64,000 bases of DNA from Methylosinus sp. H3A (GCF_015709455.1 NZ_JADNQW010000005.1:2224501-2288500); one strand, 5' to 3'. Shown: positions 35,697 to 44,194, counted from the stretch's first letter. The notes: generated by a model not told the origin, from the sequence alone. Numbers and translations: made by a program.

Positions 35697-37778
35697 ATGA
35701 CCGCTTCCCTTCCCTCCGTCTCTATGCAAGCAGCGCGCACGGGCGCGTCGAAGAAGGCCAACGAACTCGGCATGCGCGTCATGCAGGAGCGCGCATACGA
35801 GAAGCGCGGCGAGCAGTATCTGCTGATCAAATCGCCGCCGGCGTCGGGCAAGAGCCGCGCGCTGATGTTCCTCGCATTGGACAAGCTCAACAACCAAGGA
35901 ATCCGAAAAGCTATCATCGCCGTGCCGGAGCGATCCATCGGAGGCAGCTTCGCTGACGAGCCGCTCTCGAAATACGGGTTCTACTGGGACTGGGTGGTCG
36001 CGCCGAAATGGAACCTGTGCAACGCGCCCGGCGACGACAACGGCAAGGTTGCGCCCTCGAAGGTCAAGGCGGTCGGCGACTTTCTGAATAGCGACGACAA
36101 GATTCTCGTCTGCACCCACGCGACCTTCCGCTTCGCAGTCGACGACCTTGGCATCGAGGCCTTCGACGGCTGTCTGATCGCCATTGACGAGTTCCACCAC
36201 GTCAGCGCCGACCAGAGCAACCGGCTCGGCGCGCACCTCCGCGACCTCATCGCACGCGACAAAGTCCATATTGTCGCGATGACGGGATCCTATTTCCGTG
36301 GCGACGCCGTGCCCGTCCTCGCGCCGGATGACGAGGCCAAATTCGTGCCGGTCAGCTACACCTATTACGAGCAGCTAAACGGCTATGAGCACCTGAAGTC
36401 GCTGGACCTCGGGTATTTCTTTTATTCTGGCAGCTATCTCGACTCGATCATGGCGGTGCTCGACCCTTCGCTGAAGACGATCGTGCATATCCCCAACGTC
36501 AACTCGCGCGAGAGCACGATGCGGGGGAAGATCGAGGAGGCCAACGAGATCATGCACGCGCTGGGCGAATGGCAGGGTGAAGATCCAGTCACGGGATTCC
36601 ACCTGATCAAGCGTCCCGACGGCAGCATCCTCAAGGTCGCGGATCTCGTCGAGGACGATCCGGCCAAACGCGACAGGGTCATCGGAGCCCTGAAGGACCC
36701 CGCGCAGCGCGACAACCGCGACCATGTCGACATCATCATCGCGCTCGGAATGGCCAAGGAAGGCTTCGACTGGATCTGGTGCGAACATGCGCTGACAGTC
36801 GGCTACCGGGCCAGCCTCACCGAGATCATCCAGATCATCGGCAGGGCGACCCGCGACGCGCCGGGGAAATCCACTGCGCGGTTCACGAACCTGCTCGCCG
36901 AGCCTGACGCGTCCGAGGAGGCGGTAACGGCCGCCATCAACGACACGCTGAAGGCCATTGCCGCCAGTCTACTCATGGAGCAGGTGCTCGCGCCACGCTA
37001 CAATTTCACGCCAAAGAACGCCGGGCCGCAGGAAGGCTACGACTACGGCGAGAATGGTTATAGCGACACGGGCGGCAACGTCGGCTTCAACGAGGAGACC
37101 GGTCAGTTCCATATCGAGATAAAGGGGCTGACGATGCCGCAGAGCCCCGAGGCGACGCGCATCTGCGCCGAGGACATCAACGAGGTCATCGCAGCATTCG
37201 TCCAGGACAAGCGCACTGCGGAGCGCGGCCTGTTCGACCGGGAGGGTACCATTCCCGAGGAGCTGACACAGTTGCGCATGGGCGCCATCGTGCGCGAGAG
37301 ATATCCCGAGCTGGACGACGCCGACCAGGAGGCGGTCCGTCAGCACGCTGTGGCGGCGCTGAACCTGACGCAGCAGGCCAAGGCGGTGCAGGCGAATGCC
37401 CCCGGTGGAGGAGACGGGGAGCAAAGGGCCAACCTCGCGCTCATCGAAGGCGTGCGGCAGTTCGTCAACGTTCGCGATCTGGACATTGACCTGATCGACA
37501 GCATCAACCCCTTCAAGACGGCCTACTCGATCCTCTCGAAGCGCATGAGCGAGCACAGCCTGAAGCAGGTCGAGGAGATCATCGCGGCCAAGAAGATCAA
37601 GCTGACGCTCGAAGAGGCGCGGGACCTCGCCAAGCGCGCCGTTCGGTTCAAGAACGAGCGCAAGCGCTGGCCGGAACTCTCGTCGCAGGACGCTTGGGAG
37701 AAGCGGTTGGCCGAGGGCAGACTGGCGTTCGCGAAAATGATGGCCGATGCGAAGAAAGCCGAGTCCACCGATGCATGA
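35697..37778 (+). CDS. DEAD/DEAH-box helicase of the restriction-like operon
   Basis: This 693-aa superfamily-2 protein has Walker A KSPPASGKSRALMF near residue 44, the DExH box LIAIDEFHHVSAD near residue 163, and motif VI IIQIIGRATRDAPG near residue 377. The C-terminal 250 residues are helical without a known nuclease motif. Its ATG overlaps the methyltransferase stop (ATGA), so the genes were translationally coupled. It probably serves as translocase for a restriction complex whose modification subunit is the IS-split gene and whose nuclease is the GIY-YIG gene that follows. The frame is intact. Confidence 0.9.
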   Translation: MTASLPSVSMQAARTGASKKANELGMRVMQERAYEKRGEQYLLIKSPPASGKSRALMFLALDKLNNQGIRKAIIAVPERSIGGSFADEPLSKYGFYWDWVVAPKWNLCNAPGDDNGKVAPSKVKAVGDFLNSDDKILVCTHATFRFAVDDLGIEAFDGCLIAIDEFHHVSADQSNRLGAHLRDLIARDKVHIVAMTGSYFRGDAVPVLAPDDEAKFVPVSYTYYEQLNGYEHLKSLDLGYFFYSGSYLDSIMAVLDPSLKTIVHIPNVNSRESTMRGKIEEANEIMHALGEWQGEDPVTGFHLIKRPDGSILKVADLVEDDPAKRDRVIGALKDPAQRDNRDHVDIIIALGMAKEGFDWIWCEHALTVGYRASLTEIIQIIGRATRDAPGKSTARFTNLLAEPDASEEAVTAAINDTLKAIAASLLMEQVLAPRYNFTPKNAGPQEGYDYGENGYSDTGGNVGFNEETGQFHIEIKGLTMPQSPEATRICAEDINEVIAAFVQDKRTAERGLFDREGTIPEELTQLRMGAIVRERYPELDDADQEAVRQHAVAALNLTQQAKAVQANAPGGGDGEQRANLALIEGVRQFVNVRDLDIDLIDSINPFKTAYSILSKRMSEHSLKQVEEIIAAKKIKLTLEEARDLAKRAVRFKNERKRWPELSSQDAWEKRLAEGRLAFAKMMADAKKAESTDA

Positions 37779-38976
37779 CATGGACGACGACGAGCTGCTC
37801 GCGGCCCTCGAAATATCGGTCGAGGAGAGAAAGACGGGCGCATTCACGCCCGTCCAGGAACGCGTCATCGCCGGCTTCGAGGACATCGTTCGCTTCGTAA
37901 GGGAGCACGGACGGCGCCCGTCGCACGGCGAGGACCGCGACATCTTCGAGCGCCTCTACGCCGTGCGGCTAGACCGTCTACGGGATCAGGGCGAGTTCCA
38001 CGATCTCCTCGCCCCGCTCGACGAGTTCGGACTGCTCTCCGGCGGCATGGATGCCGATCAGGCGCCCGAACCCGAGGGCGACGAAGCGCTTCTGGCGGAA
38101 CTCGAGATCGATGAGCACGCCGATGACATCACCACGCTGAAGCACGTCAAGCCGCACGCCGAGATCAATGCCGCGGAGGAGGTCGCGAGACGGACACCAT
38201 GCGCCGATTTCGACGAATTCGAGCCCATGTTCGAGCGCGTCAGGGCGGAACTCGATCGAGGTGTCCGGCGGACGAGGCGTTTCCAGCGCGACGCCGAGAT
38301 CAAGCGTGGCGAGTTCTTCATCCTTGGCGGCCAACTCGCCTATGTCGCTGAGATCGGCGAGGAGTTCCGCACCGAGCAGGACCGCCGCAACGCCAAGCTG
38401 CGCGTCATCTTCGACAACAGGACGGAGAGCCACGGTCTGCTGCGGTCGTTCCAGCGTGCGCTGTACAAGGACGATGCCGGGCGCCGCATAACGGAGCCGG
38501 AGGCTGGACCACTCTTCGACGCGGATAACGACGACGATCCCCATGAGTTGCCGTCGGGCGACGAGAGCGGGACGATCTACGTGCTCCGTAGCAGATCGAG
38601 CGACACGGGGATCGCCTCCAAGCGCGCGGTGCTGCATAAGATCGGCGTAACCGGAAACGACGTCGAGAAGAGGATCTCGAATGCTGAGATGGATCCGACG
38701 TTCCTGATGGCCGGAGTCGAGGTCGTCGCGACATACCGGCTCTACCACATCAACAGGTCGAAGCTGGAGAATCTCATTCACCGCTTCTTTTCGGCGGCGC
38801 GCCTCGACATCGAATTGAAGGATCGCTTCGAGAATCCGGTAAGACCGCAGGAATGGTTCCTCGTCCCCTTGCCGGTCATTGACGAGGTCGTTCACAGGAT
38901 CGAGGACAGGACGATCGTCGACTTTGAATACGACCTTGCTAGCGCTTCATTGAAGCGTATTCGAGAGGAGCGCTGA
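37771..38976 (+). CDS. GIY-YIG (T5orf172-type) nuclease
   Basis: This 401-aa protein ends with a GIY-YIG nuclease domain of the T5orf172 type at about residues 268-355: TIYVLRSRSSDTGI (the GIY-like strand), HKIGVTGNDVEKRISNAE (the YIG-like strand and catalytic Arg), and ENLIHRFFSAARLDIELKDR (metal-binding Glu region). The first 265 residues are acidic and helical and likely mediate assembly. The start lies 8 bp inside the helicase gene, so the two are coupled. It is the most likely DNA-cleaving subunit of the operon. Specificity would depend on the methyltransferase's recognition domain, which is now disrupted. Confidence 0.85.
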   Translation: MHDMDDDELLAALEISVEERKTGAFTPVQERVIAGFEDIVRFVREHGRRPSHGEDRDIFERLYAVRLDRLRDQGEFHDLLAPLDEFGLLSGGMDADQAPEPEGDEALLAELEIDEHADDITTLKHVKPHAEINAAEEVARRTPCADFDEFEPMFERVRAELDRGVRRTRRFQRDAEIKRGEFFILGGQLAYVAEIGEEFRTEQDRRNAKLRVIFDNRTESHGLLRSFQRALYKDDAGRRITEPEAGPLFDADNDDDPHELPSGDESGTIYVLRSRSSDTGIASKRAVLHKIGVTGNDVEKRISNAEMDPTFLMAGVEVVATYRLYHINRSKLENLIHRFFSAARLDIELKDRFENPVRPQEWFLVPLPVIDEVVHRIEDRTIVDFEYDLASASLKRIREER

Positions 38977-38993
38977 CTTTTGAACGGGGTTCG

Positions 38994-39872
38994 TCATAGC
39001 GGAAGGTCGTCCTGGATGCTGCCGGGGATCACGTTGTGGACCTTTATGACTTCCGTCCGCTGGTCGATCAGCTCGCCTTTTTCGTCGTAGGAGTAGACGA
39101 CGCGAACCGTGCACAAAAGGGCGTCGCCAGGATAAATCGGAATCTTGCGGGCATGGTATTCGTCCAGCCACGGTTCGTCCTTCATCGCCGCACTGACGTT
39201 GCTCTTCCCATGCATGAATTGCCACATCGTGTCTTTGAGCATGTCTGGACGGCGAACGGTGAGAACCAGTTCGAGAATGTTTTCCTTCTCGATGGGCTGC
39301 GCGGGAACGGTCTTGAGCGTCTCGCTCGGAAGCCACGTCTCTTTCAGGTCGACGGTGTATTCGCTCTTCCCGATCTCGACGACCAGTCCATCCCCGACCT
39401 CAAGTTCCGCCTTCGCCCTTTGAAGCTTGTCGAGGGCAGCTATCAGGCGACCGTCGTGCAGCGGCGGATAGTCGGGAAGGTGCCGGACATCGGTGTGCAC
39501 GGCGTCAATGACGATCTCCTTCTTGAACTCGCCGAGTCTCGCCTGTGCGTCGTCTTCCTTGTCCAGGTAGCGAATGGCCCGAAGGCGGACGCCGTTCACG
39601 AAGCCGCCAGCGAGGCGCTTCCAGTCGCCCGACTTCAAAGCGTCCTCGTCGACCGACCTCAGAGCATTGGCGAGCCGAACGCGCAGGGAACCCGACGCGA
39701 CATCTTCCAGGACGAGAGACGTCTCGATTTTCCCATCGAGCGTCGGAAGGACCGCCCGGTCGAGGCTCTGGAAGGCGTCTATCAGTGCGCTGGCGGCGTC
39801 GAAGACCCGGCGCGGGTTTCCAGATCCCTTTTTAAAATCGATGATAAAGCTGAAATCGCCTTCGTGCTGCAT
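38994..39872 (-). CDS. Conserved-looking hypothetical protein, 292 aa
   Basis: This 292-aa protein converges with the GIY-YIG gene. Its sequence is balanced and mixed alpha/beta: FSFIIDFKKGSGNPRRVFDA at the N terminus, AFQSLDRAVLPTLDG, the middle DGLVVEIGKSEYTVDLKE and the end YPGDALLCTVRVVYSYDEKG. I do not recognise a family, and see no catalytic motif or membrane segment. Its place at the end of the restriction-like operon suggests an accessory or immunity role, by association only. The 381 bp upstream (39873-40253) contain a short GGATC tandem run near 40067-40082 but no gene. Confidence 0.7.
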   Translation of the reverse strand: MQHEGDFSFIIDFKKGSGNPRRVFDAASALIDAFQSLDRAVLPTLDGKIETSLVLEDVASGSLRVRLANALRSVDEDALKSGDWKRLAGGFVNGVRLRAIRYLDKEDDAQARLGEFKKEIVIDAVHTDVRHLPDYPPLHDGRLIAALDKLQRAKAELEVGDGLVVEIGKSEYTVDLKETWLPSETLKTVPAQPIEKENILELVLTVRRPDMLKDTMWQFMHGKSNVSAAMKDEPWLDEYHARKIPIYPGDALLCTVRVVYSYDEKGELIDQRTEVIKVHNVIPGSIQDDLPL

Positions 39873-40253
39873 AACGGTTCCCGGAAAGGTTCTCCATCTG
39901 CCGGCGATCTAAGACAGACTTTCTACGGCGTCACAAGCGCAGGCGGGAGACGCGGGTTGAACCTCGGCCTGTGACAGCATGGACATCGGGACAAGGTTTT
40001 CGCAAGGGCGATTGTTGGCTGCTTGCGCCTGACCGTCGCGAGCGAGTTTTCGACGTGGCGCTCGGATCGGATCGGATCGGCGGCGCCGCGGGGGTATGGA
40101 CGCTCGGGAAGGACGGATGCTTTGGCGATTTCGGCGACTGAGGGGGGATCCTCGCCTTGATCGGCCCGCACTGCTCGACGATGGATGGCAGTACGAGGTC
40201 CCGCACCGTGCTCAGCACGGCCTCGTCCGACCATGACGCCTGACAGACTAGCG

Positions 40254-40673
40254 TTATGATTCAACCGCTGGAAGTTCATAGCGCCAGACGTGCAAAGCGT
40301 CCTCCTCCCAGGTGACCTCCAATACTTGGTTCACGAGGTCAGCATCGGCTCCGAGTTCATCGAGCACATGCTCGAAAAGTTCGATCTGCATGTCCAGATC
40401 CATGCCTGATGGCCCGTTGAGGCAGACAAGTCCAGCGTGGAGGGCGACGTCAGCGTACTGTCCCTTCGCCCCCGGTTGCTTCGCCGGGCCCCGGAAGTCG
40501 ACAGAGTTCTTGGTGACAAAGGTCCAATCCCCACCGAGGATGATGGGCTTCAGCTCCCAGTCCTTCAGGCCGGCTCGGCTGAGCCAGACGACGTGGGACG
40601 ATTCGCCGTGTCCTTTGGCGTGCGCGAGTTTGGTCAGCTCGGGGCTCAGACACTCGTCGATCAAGAACTTCAT
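40254..40673 (-). CDS. DUF5615-type PIN-like toxin
   Basis: This 139-aa protein begins MKFLIDECLSPELTKLA, the start of the DUF5615 PIN-like family, with Asp6 and Glu7 in catalytic position. It continues with GGDWTFVTKNSVDFRGPAKQ, which supplies the next acidic residue. PIN-fold proteins are RNases, and DUF5615 members are usually paired with DUF433 antitoxins, as here. The ATG overlaps the stop of the upstream DUF433 gene by 4 bp. The protein is slightly longer than common family members (about 110-120 aa) but appears whole. Confidence 0.85.
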   Translation of the reverse strand: MKFLIDECLSPELTKLAHAKGHGESSHVVWLSRAGLKDWELKPIILGGDWTFVTKNSVDFRGPAKQPGAKGQYADVALHAGLVCLNGPSGMDLDMQIELFEHVLDELGADADLVNQVLEVTWEEDALHVWRYELPAVES

Positions 40674-41323
40674 CCCGCCTTCCTGCTGCGAGGGACCCGT
40701 CGGTCGGCGACGATGGCCGCACCTTTGGGAAGCTCGTCACTCGCCTTGGGGCGACCCCGCGTAGGGTTTGCCTCGGCGTAGATCGCCGCAAGCTCGACCT
40801 TGTCCGAGTCGAGGGAGGGATAGGCCGTGAGAATGCGATCCATTTTGAGGCCGGCCGCCACGGAGGCGGCGACGTCATGAACGGGAACGCGCGTGCCACG
40901 CACGACCGGGGCACCTCCGAGCACGTCTGGATCGGATACGACGATCTCGCGGGCGGCTGCTAGACGCTCCATGCGCTCCTTGGTCCGCCGGACGAAAGGC
41001 GCCAGGTCGATGGTGAGAAATTCGTCCCGCACGGTCCAATCCTCTTCAATCAGGGACGCAAGGGCGCGAGTGCGGAACCTGTGGAGGCGCGACGCCACCT
41101 CGCGGATCGCGAAGAGGCGCTCTTCGGAGGTGAGGTGTTTTGCGCTATCGAAGTAGAACGCGATGAGTGTGCAGGCTGTCGCTGTGACGCGCCGGCCATC
41201 ATCAAGCGAAAAGAACCCCTCGGGAAGGATGTGCTCGTCGATGACCCGATTGACATCGCGGAGAGCGACGCAGGCGACCACCGCAGCCTCAGACGGCTTC
41301 AGCATGTCCGTGACAGAACCCAT
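40670..41323 (-). CDS. DUF433 antitoxin with an extra N-terminal domain
   Basis: This 217-aa protein carries a DUF433 (winged-helix VapB-like) domain at about residues 125-190: IVVSDPDVLGGAPVVRGTRV, then PVHDVAASVAAGLKMDRILT and AYPSLDSDKVELAAIYAEAN. Simple DUF433 antitoxins are about 75-110 aa; the first 120 residues here form an extra helical domain of unknown role. The start (preceding GSVTDMLKPS) is fixed by a GGAGG box 5 bp upstream. It would neutralise the coupled DUF5615 protein and bind the palindrome just upstream. Confidence 0.85.
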   Translation of the reverse strand: MGSVTDMLKPSEAAVVACVALRDVNRVIDEHILPEGFFSLDDGRRVTATACTLIAFYFDSAKHLTSEERLFAIREVASRLHRFRTRALASLIEEDWTVRDEFLTIDLAPFVRRTKERMERLAAAREIVVSDPDVLGGAPVVRGTRVPVHDVAASVAAGLKMDRILTAYPSLDSDKVELAAIYAEANPTRGRPKASDELPKGAAIVADRRVPRSRKAG

Positions 41324-41341
41324 GACGCCCTCCATTAAATC

Positions 41342-41357
41342 TTCCGATAGATCGGAA
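41342..41357. promoter_or_regulatory. Candidate operator of the DUF433/DUF5615 pair
   Basis: TTCCGAT and ATCGGAA form a perfect 7-bp inverted repeat with a 2-base centre, 18 bp before the antitoxin start. An ATCGG half-site follows about 10 bp on. This is typical of autoregulated toxin-antitoxin promoters. Confidence 0.65.
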
Positions 41358-41469
41358 TATATATCGGCGAGGCCTCGACTTCAATGAAACGGTCGTCAGC
41401 CGGACACGAGCAAGATGTCCACGCCTGCTAGGGTGGACACCATGTGGACACCACATCGGGAAAGCGAAA

Positions 41470-41487
41470 GGCCGCCTTACGGCGGCC
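41470..41487 (-). terminator. Terminator next to the tRNA-Gly fragment
   Basis: GGCCGCC and GGCGGCC form a perfect 7-bp stem with loop TTAC. On the minus strand it is followed by TTTCGCTTTCCC. It lies 34 bp past the CCA end of the tRNA fragment, so it may be the original terminator of the complete tRNA gene and part of the same att segment. Confidence 0.6.
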
Positions 41488-41520
41488 CTATCGTAACACT
41501 CTAATTTTCTAGATGATTTT

Positions 41521-41571
41521 TGGAGCGGGCGAAGGGATTCGAACCCTCGACCCCAACCTTGGCAAGGTTGG
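41521..41571 (-). other. 3' fragment of tRNA-Gly(GCC): probable attachment-site remnant
   Basis: On the minus strand this segment reads as the anticodon stem-loop CCAACC TTGCCAA GGTTGG with anticodon GCC, then variable loop, T arm GAGGGTTCGAATCCCTT, acceptor strand CGCCCGC and TCCA. The D arm and the 5' acceptor strand are missing; the sequence beyond 41571 is unrelated. Such 3' tRNA halves are standard att sites of tyrosine-recombinase islands. The surrounding 41358-41645 gap contains no gene. Confidence 0.85.
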
Positions 41572-41645
41572 ATGCAAAAAGCACGGACATTTCTGTATTG
41601 TAATTCGCACTACATAGGGATATCTTTATTATTGAGGAGATGCCT

Positions 41646-41945
41646 ATGGCCGCAAAAGCCGAACGCAAGGAACACCCAATTTCGATGCGCCTTCCAGAGG
41701 CCGACATCGCGATGATCGACCGAGCTGCGGGTCTGCGGGGCAGGTCGCGCACAGACTTCGTGCGCGAAGCCGCCGTTCGCGCGGCCGAGGAAGTGCTGAT
41801 GGAGAACCGGCTCATTCGCATGAGCCCGGAGGGCTTCAGCGACTTCATGGCGGTTCTGTCTGGGCCGGTCAAACCGGCTCCCGAAATGGTGGAGTTGGCG
41901 AAGAGGCCCGTTCCTTGGGACCCTGATTACGTCGCGAAAAGCTAA
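41646..41945 (+). CDS. DUF1778 (TacA-like) antitoxin
   Basis: This 99-aa protein is a ribbon-helix-helix antitoxin of the DUF1778/TacA family: ERKEHPISMRLPEADIAMID, then RAAGLRGRSRTDFVREAAVR form the RHH. The C-terminal tail MSPEGFSDFMAVLSGPVKPA wraps the toxin in this family. The start is the second of two close ATG codons, because GAGGAG lies 6 bp upstream of it. The gene is 5 bp before a GNAT toxin gene on the same strand. It should repress its own promoter together with the toxin. Confidence 0.92.
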   Translation: MAAKAERKEHPISMRLPEADIAMIDRAAGLRGRSRTDFVREAAVRAAEEVLMENRLIRMSPEGFSDFMAVLSGPVKPAPEMVELAKRPVPWDPDYVAKS

Positions 41946-41950
41946 ATCCT

Positions 41951-42460
41951 GTGGTCCTGTCGGCTCCTGAACCGCTGACCGCAGTCCACGACGTGTCCGA
42001 GTTCTCCTGTGGAAAGGCGTCGCTCGACCATTGGCTCAAGACCCGAGCGCTTTCCAATCAGGAGAAAGGGTTTACGGCTGTCATGGTCGTCCATGAGGAA
42101 GCCCGCGTCGTCGCCTATTACGGCCTCGCGCCGACCGCGGTCGTTCCGAATGTGCTTCCTCGATCCATCCGTACCGGCCAACCACCTGATCCCGTGCCTT
42201 GCCTATTGCTCGGCCAACTCGCAACCGATATCGGTTGGACGGGACATGGAATCGGAACTGGGTTGCTGAAGCACGCACTTGAACGTTGTGTGACGGCGGC
42301 GGCGCTCGTCGGAGGCCGTGCACTCGTGGTCAACGCCGTTGATGATGAGGCCTCGGCGTTCTGGCGACGACGCGGCTTCATTCCATCGAGAGATGACCCG
42401 CTAGTGTTGTTCCGTTCGATTGCGGATATCGCTGCTTCCTTGGCCGAGGCGCGTAGCTGA
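41951..42460 (+). CDS. GNAT-family (TacT-like) toxin
   Basis: This 169-aa protein is a GNAT acetyltransferase toxin that blocks translation by acetylating aminoacyl-tRNA. Marks are HDVSEFSCGKASLDHWLKTR at the N terminus, VVAYYGLAPTAV, LGQLATDIGWTGHGIGTGLL (the acetyl-CoA Q/R-x-x-G-x-G/A site is in GWTGHGIG), and EASAFWRRRGFIPSRDDPLV. The start is GTG; there is no better ATG in frame near the family's N terminus. It follows its TacA-like antitoxin by 5 bp, and both appear intact, so the pair could be an active addiction module. Confidence 0.92.
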   Translation: MVLSAPEPLTAVHDVSEFSCGKASLDHWLKTRALSNQEKGFTAVMVVHEEARVVAYYGLAPTAVVPNVLPRSIRTGQPPDPVPCLLLGQLATDIGWTGHGIGTGLLKHALERCVTAAALVGGRALVVNAVDDEASAFWRRRGFIPSRDDPLVLFRSIADIAASLAEARS

Positions 42461-42590
42461 GGGCAGGGAGCCTATGCGCGGATGCGATCGTTCAGCATAC
42501 CGCCGGATTGTCGAACGGTCACCTCTAATCTTGGTGATATTACGCGGCGAGTTTGGGGATTACGCCTTGCACCAATCGCAAGAATCGGGT

Positions 42591-42608
42591 GTTGCGGGTC
42601 CCCGCAAC
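42591..42608. repeat. Perfect 8-bp inverted repeat after the GNAT toxin
   Basis: GTTGCGGG and CCCGCAAC are separated by 2 bases. It lies just before the strong hairpin at 42629 in the 306-bp convergent gap (42461-42766), which contains no gene. Confidence 0.5.
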
Positions 42609-42628
42609 CACTTCATACATAAATCAAT

Positions 42629-42658
42629 CACCGCCCCGATCTGATCATCGGGGCGGTG
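42629..42658. terminator. Strong hairpin in the convergent gap
   Basis: CACCGCCCCGAT and ATCGGGGCGGTG form a perfect 12-bp stem with loop CTGATC. On the plus strand TCTTGCTTTG follows. It lies between the end of the GNAT toxin gene and the end of the PD-(D/E)XK gene, and could terminate transcription from both sides. Confidence 0.7.
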
Positions 42659-42766
42659 TCTTGCTTTGTAGCGGAGCTATGGCTCACACAGTTGAAAAGC
42701 GCATTTTGCTGAAGTTCGAATGTAAGCGTTAGCGGCATTCGATGACTCGGGGCAGTCGTAAGTCTG

Positions 42767-44194
42767 TCACCTTGAAAGGGTGCTCGGTTTGGCCAAGTTG
42801 CCTTGGATGATGAAGGCGATCACATAGATAGGCCGATCGTTCGGTTGAACAGGAATCACCTTGATGGCTTCTACCATTGGAGTTGGGGGAGCCTTCTTTT
42901 CCGAACCATCTAGAACGCAGAGGATGGCAATCGTCTTGTCGGAACCAACGGCATAAGCAGATGCTTGGAGCGAATACTTTTCTAGCTCCTTGGTGCTCAA
43001 TGGTGCGTCATTCTTCACCTTCAACTCGATGCGCATCTGTCGAAACGACAAATCGGTGCGGCCTCCGCCCGCCTGCGCCTGGACCTCGAGTTCGACTCCG
43101 ATCTCAGGATGTCGCCGCAGATGCTGTGCGACGTGGCTTTCAAATGCAGCTTCATTGAGAGGCGAGGGGAAGAGATTGGCGTGAACCGCCTGACCCACGA
43201 GATTGGCGAGTGGCTTGAAAAGGTGCAAAGCGGTGCCGATCTCGCGCTCGGAAATGCGGGGCTCGTCGCGCAGCCGATTGCGGACTTCGATGAGCTTGGC
43301 GTCAAGCGAAGGATAGCCGGTCTCGCAACGATCCTCGAACTCTGAGCTGTCGATCCTTAAACTCCGTTGTCCTGCTACGGCGACGGGCTGCTCTGCACTG
43401 ACGGGTTGAAACTCGGCGGAATAAAGAAATTCAAGAGGACGTGCACCGATCGCGATACGCATTCGGATCGACAGGCGGCCATACGTTTCCAGCGTGAAAG
43501 GCGAATTGCCTTTCGGTCGCGCGAAGCTAAACTCGGGCAGAGTCCAGACATCTTCGGGTTCCACTGAAATCGGCTTGAGCACTAGCCGTTCGGCTTCCTC
43601 GGGCCAACGCGAGACGCGAAGCTTAAGCTCAAGATCATGCAGCCGATCGGCGGGTAGGCGATGAATGGCCGCCGCTTCCTTGCCATTGATCCGGAATTCG
43701 AGGAACGCAACCGCGAGTTCAGATTTGGCTTTGACCGTATCTTGCCTCCAGTGCGGGACCGTTGGTGGCTCGGTCGTAAAGATCGCCACAGGAAAGGTCA
43801 CGCGTGCCAAATCTTCGAGGAGCACTCCAACGTCCGTCGCGGCGAAGTCACCGTTGACCGCCGATAATCGAGACCTAAGCTCATGGCCATAGCCGGCGTC
43901 GGCTGTTTGCCATTCGTAAAGCTGGAGCCGGGCCGCTCGCAGAAAGCGATCGGCATCGGCCTCGCCAGTCCGGACCGCTCGGTGCCAGGAACGAAGCTTA
44001 GCAGCGATGGAGACGGCTTCGCTCAGCGCCTGCCAGTCGGCTTGGCTTTCATCGTCGTGGACTCTTTCGAGAACCGCGCGGACATTTTCCGCAGCCTCAG
44101 CAAGCGCGTTCGCGGCATCGGGACCGGCCGGCGCCAGCAGCGCCCTGACCGCCCTAATGCGGGATGGAAAAACCGCTTCGAGAATCGCGTGCAT
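42767..44194 (-). CDS. PD-(D/E)XK nuclease-like protein, candidate defence effector
   Basis: This 475-aa protein ends with a PD-(D/E)XK signature near residues 372-395: VQAQAGGGRTDLSFRQ (Asp), then MRIELKVKND (Glu-x-Lys), preceded by EIGVELE. About 350 helical residues with no family I recognise come first. The start is the ATG with GGAGGA 7 bp upstream; it overlaps the end of the 849-aa gene by 41 bp, so the two are coupled. The nuclease motif suggests a DNA-cleaving or end-binding role, as in abortive-infection effectors. It is terminal in a two-gene operon divergent from the giant NTPase gene. Confidence 0.8.
   Translation of the reverse strand: MHAILEAVFPSRIRAVRALLAPAGPDAANALAEAAENVRAVLERVHDDESQADWQALSEAVSIAAKLRSWHRAVRTGEADADRFLRAARLQLYEWQTADAGYGHELRSRLSAVNGDFAATDVGVLLEDLARVTFPVAIFTTEPPTVPHWRQDTVKAKSELAVAFLEFRINGKEAAAIHRLPADRLHDLELKLRVSRWPEEAERLVLKPISVEPEDVWTLPEFSFARPKGNSPFTLETYGRLSIRMRIAIGARPLEFLYSAEFQPVSAEQPVAVAGQRSLRIDSSEFEDRCETGYPSLDAKLIEVRNRLRDEPRISEREIGTALHLFKPLANLVGQAVHANLFPSPLNEAAFESHVAQHLRRHPEIGVELEVQAQAGGGRTDLSFRQMRIELKVKNDAPLSTKELEKYSLQASAYAVGSDKTIAILCVLDGSEKKAPPTPMVEAIKVIPVQPNDRPIYVIAFIIQGNLAKPSTLSR

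Larger units (their letters stand above)
31294..35700 (+). pseudogene. MmeI-type DNA methyltransferase split by IS1380
   Basis: The two parts (31294-32870 and 34497-35700) join into one 926-aa frame when the IS1380 element and one CTAA target copy are removed. The junction reads SLDYVA-NWFIKAS. The protein is an N6-adenine methyltransferase of the MmeI/type IIL group, with motif I FDPACGSGNFLV near residue 349 and motif IV ICGNPPYKG near residue 489. The second part holds the probable target-recognition region and C terminus. No PD-(D/E)XK nuclease is seen in its N terminus, so cutting was probably done by the downstream genes. As it stands, translation stops shortly after residue 526 inside the IS. 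Confidence 0.88.

Noticed and set aside
40067..40082. Short GGATC tandem run
   Set aside because: Only about three units of five bases; too short to be more than a chance or trivial microsatellite.
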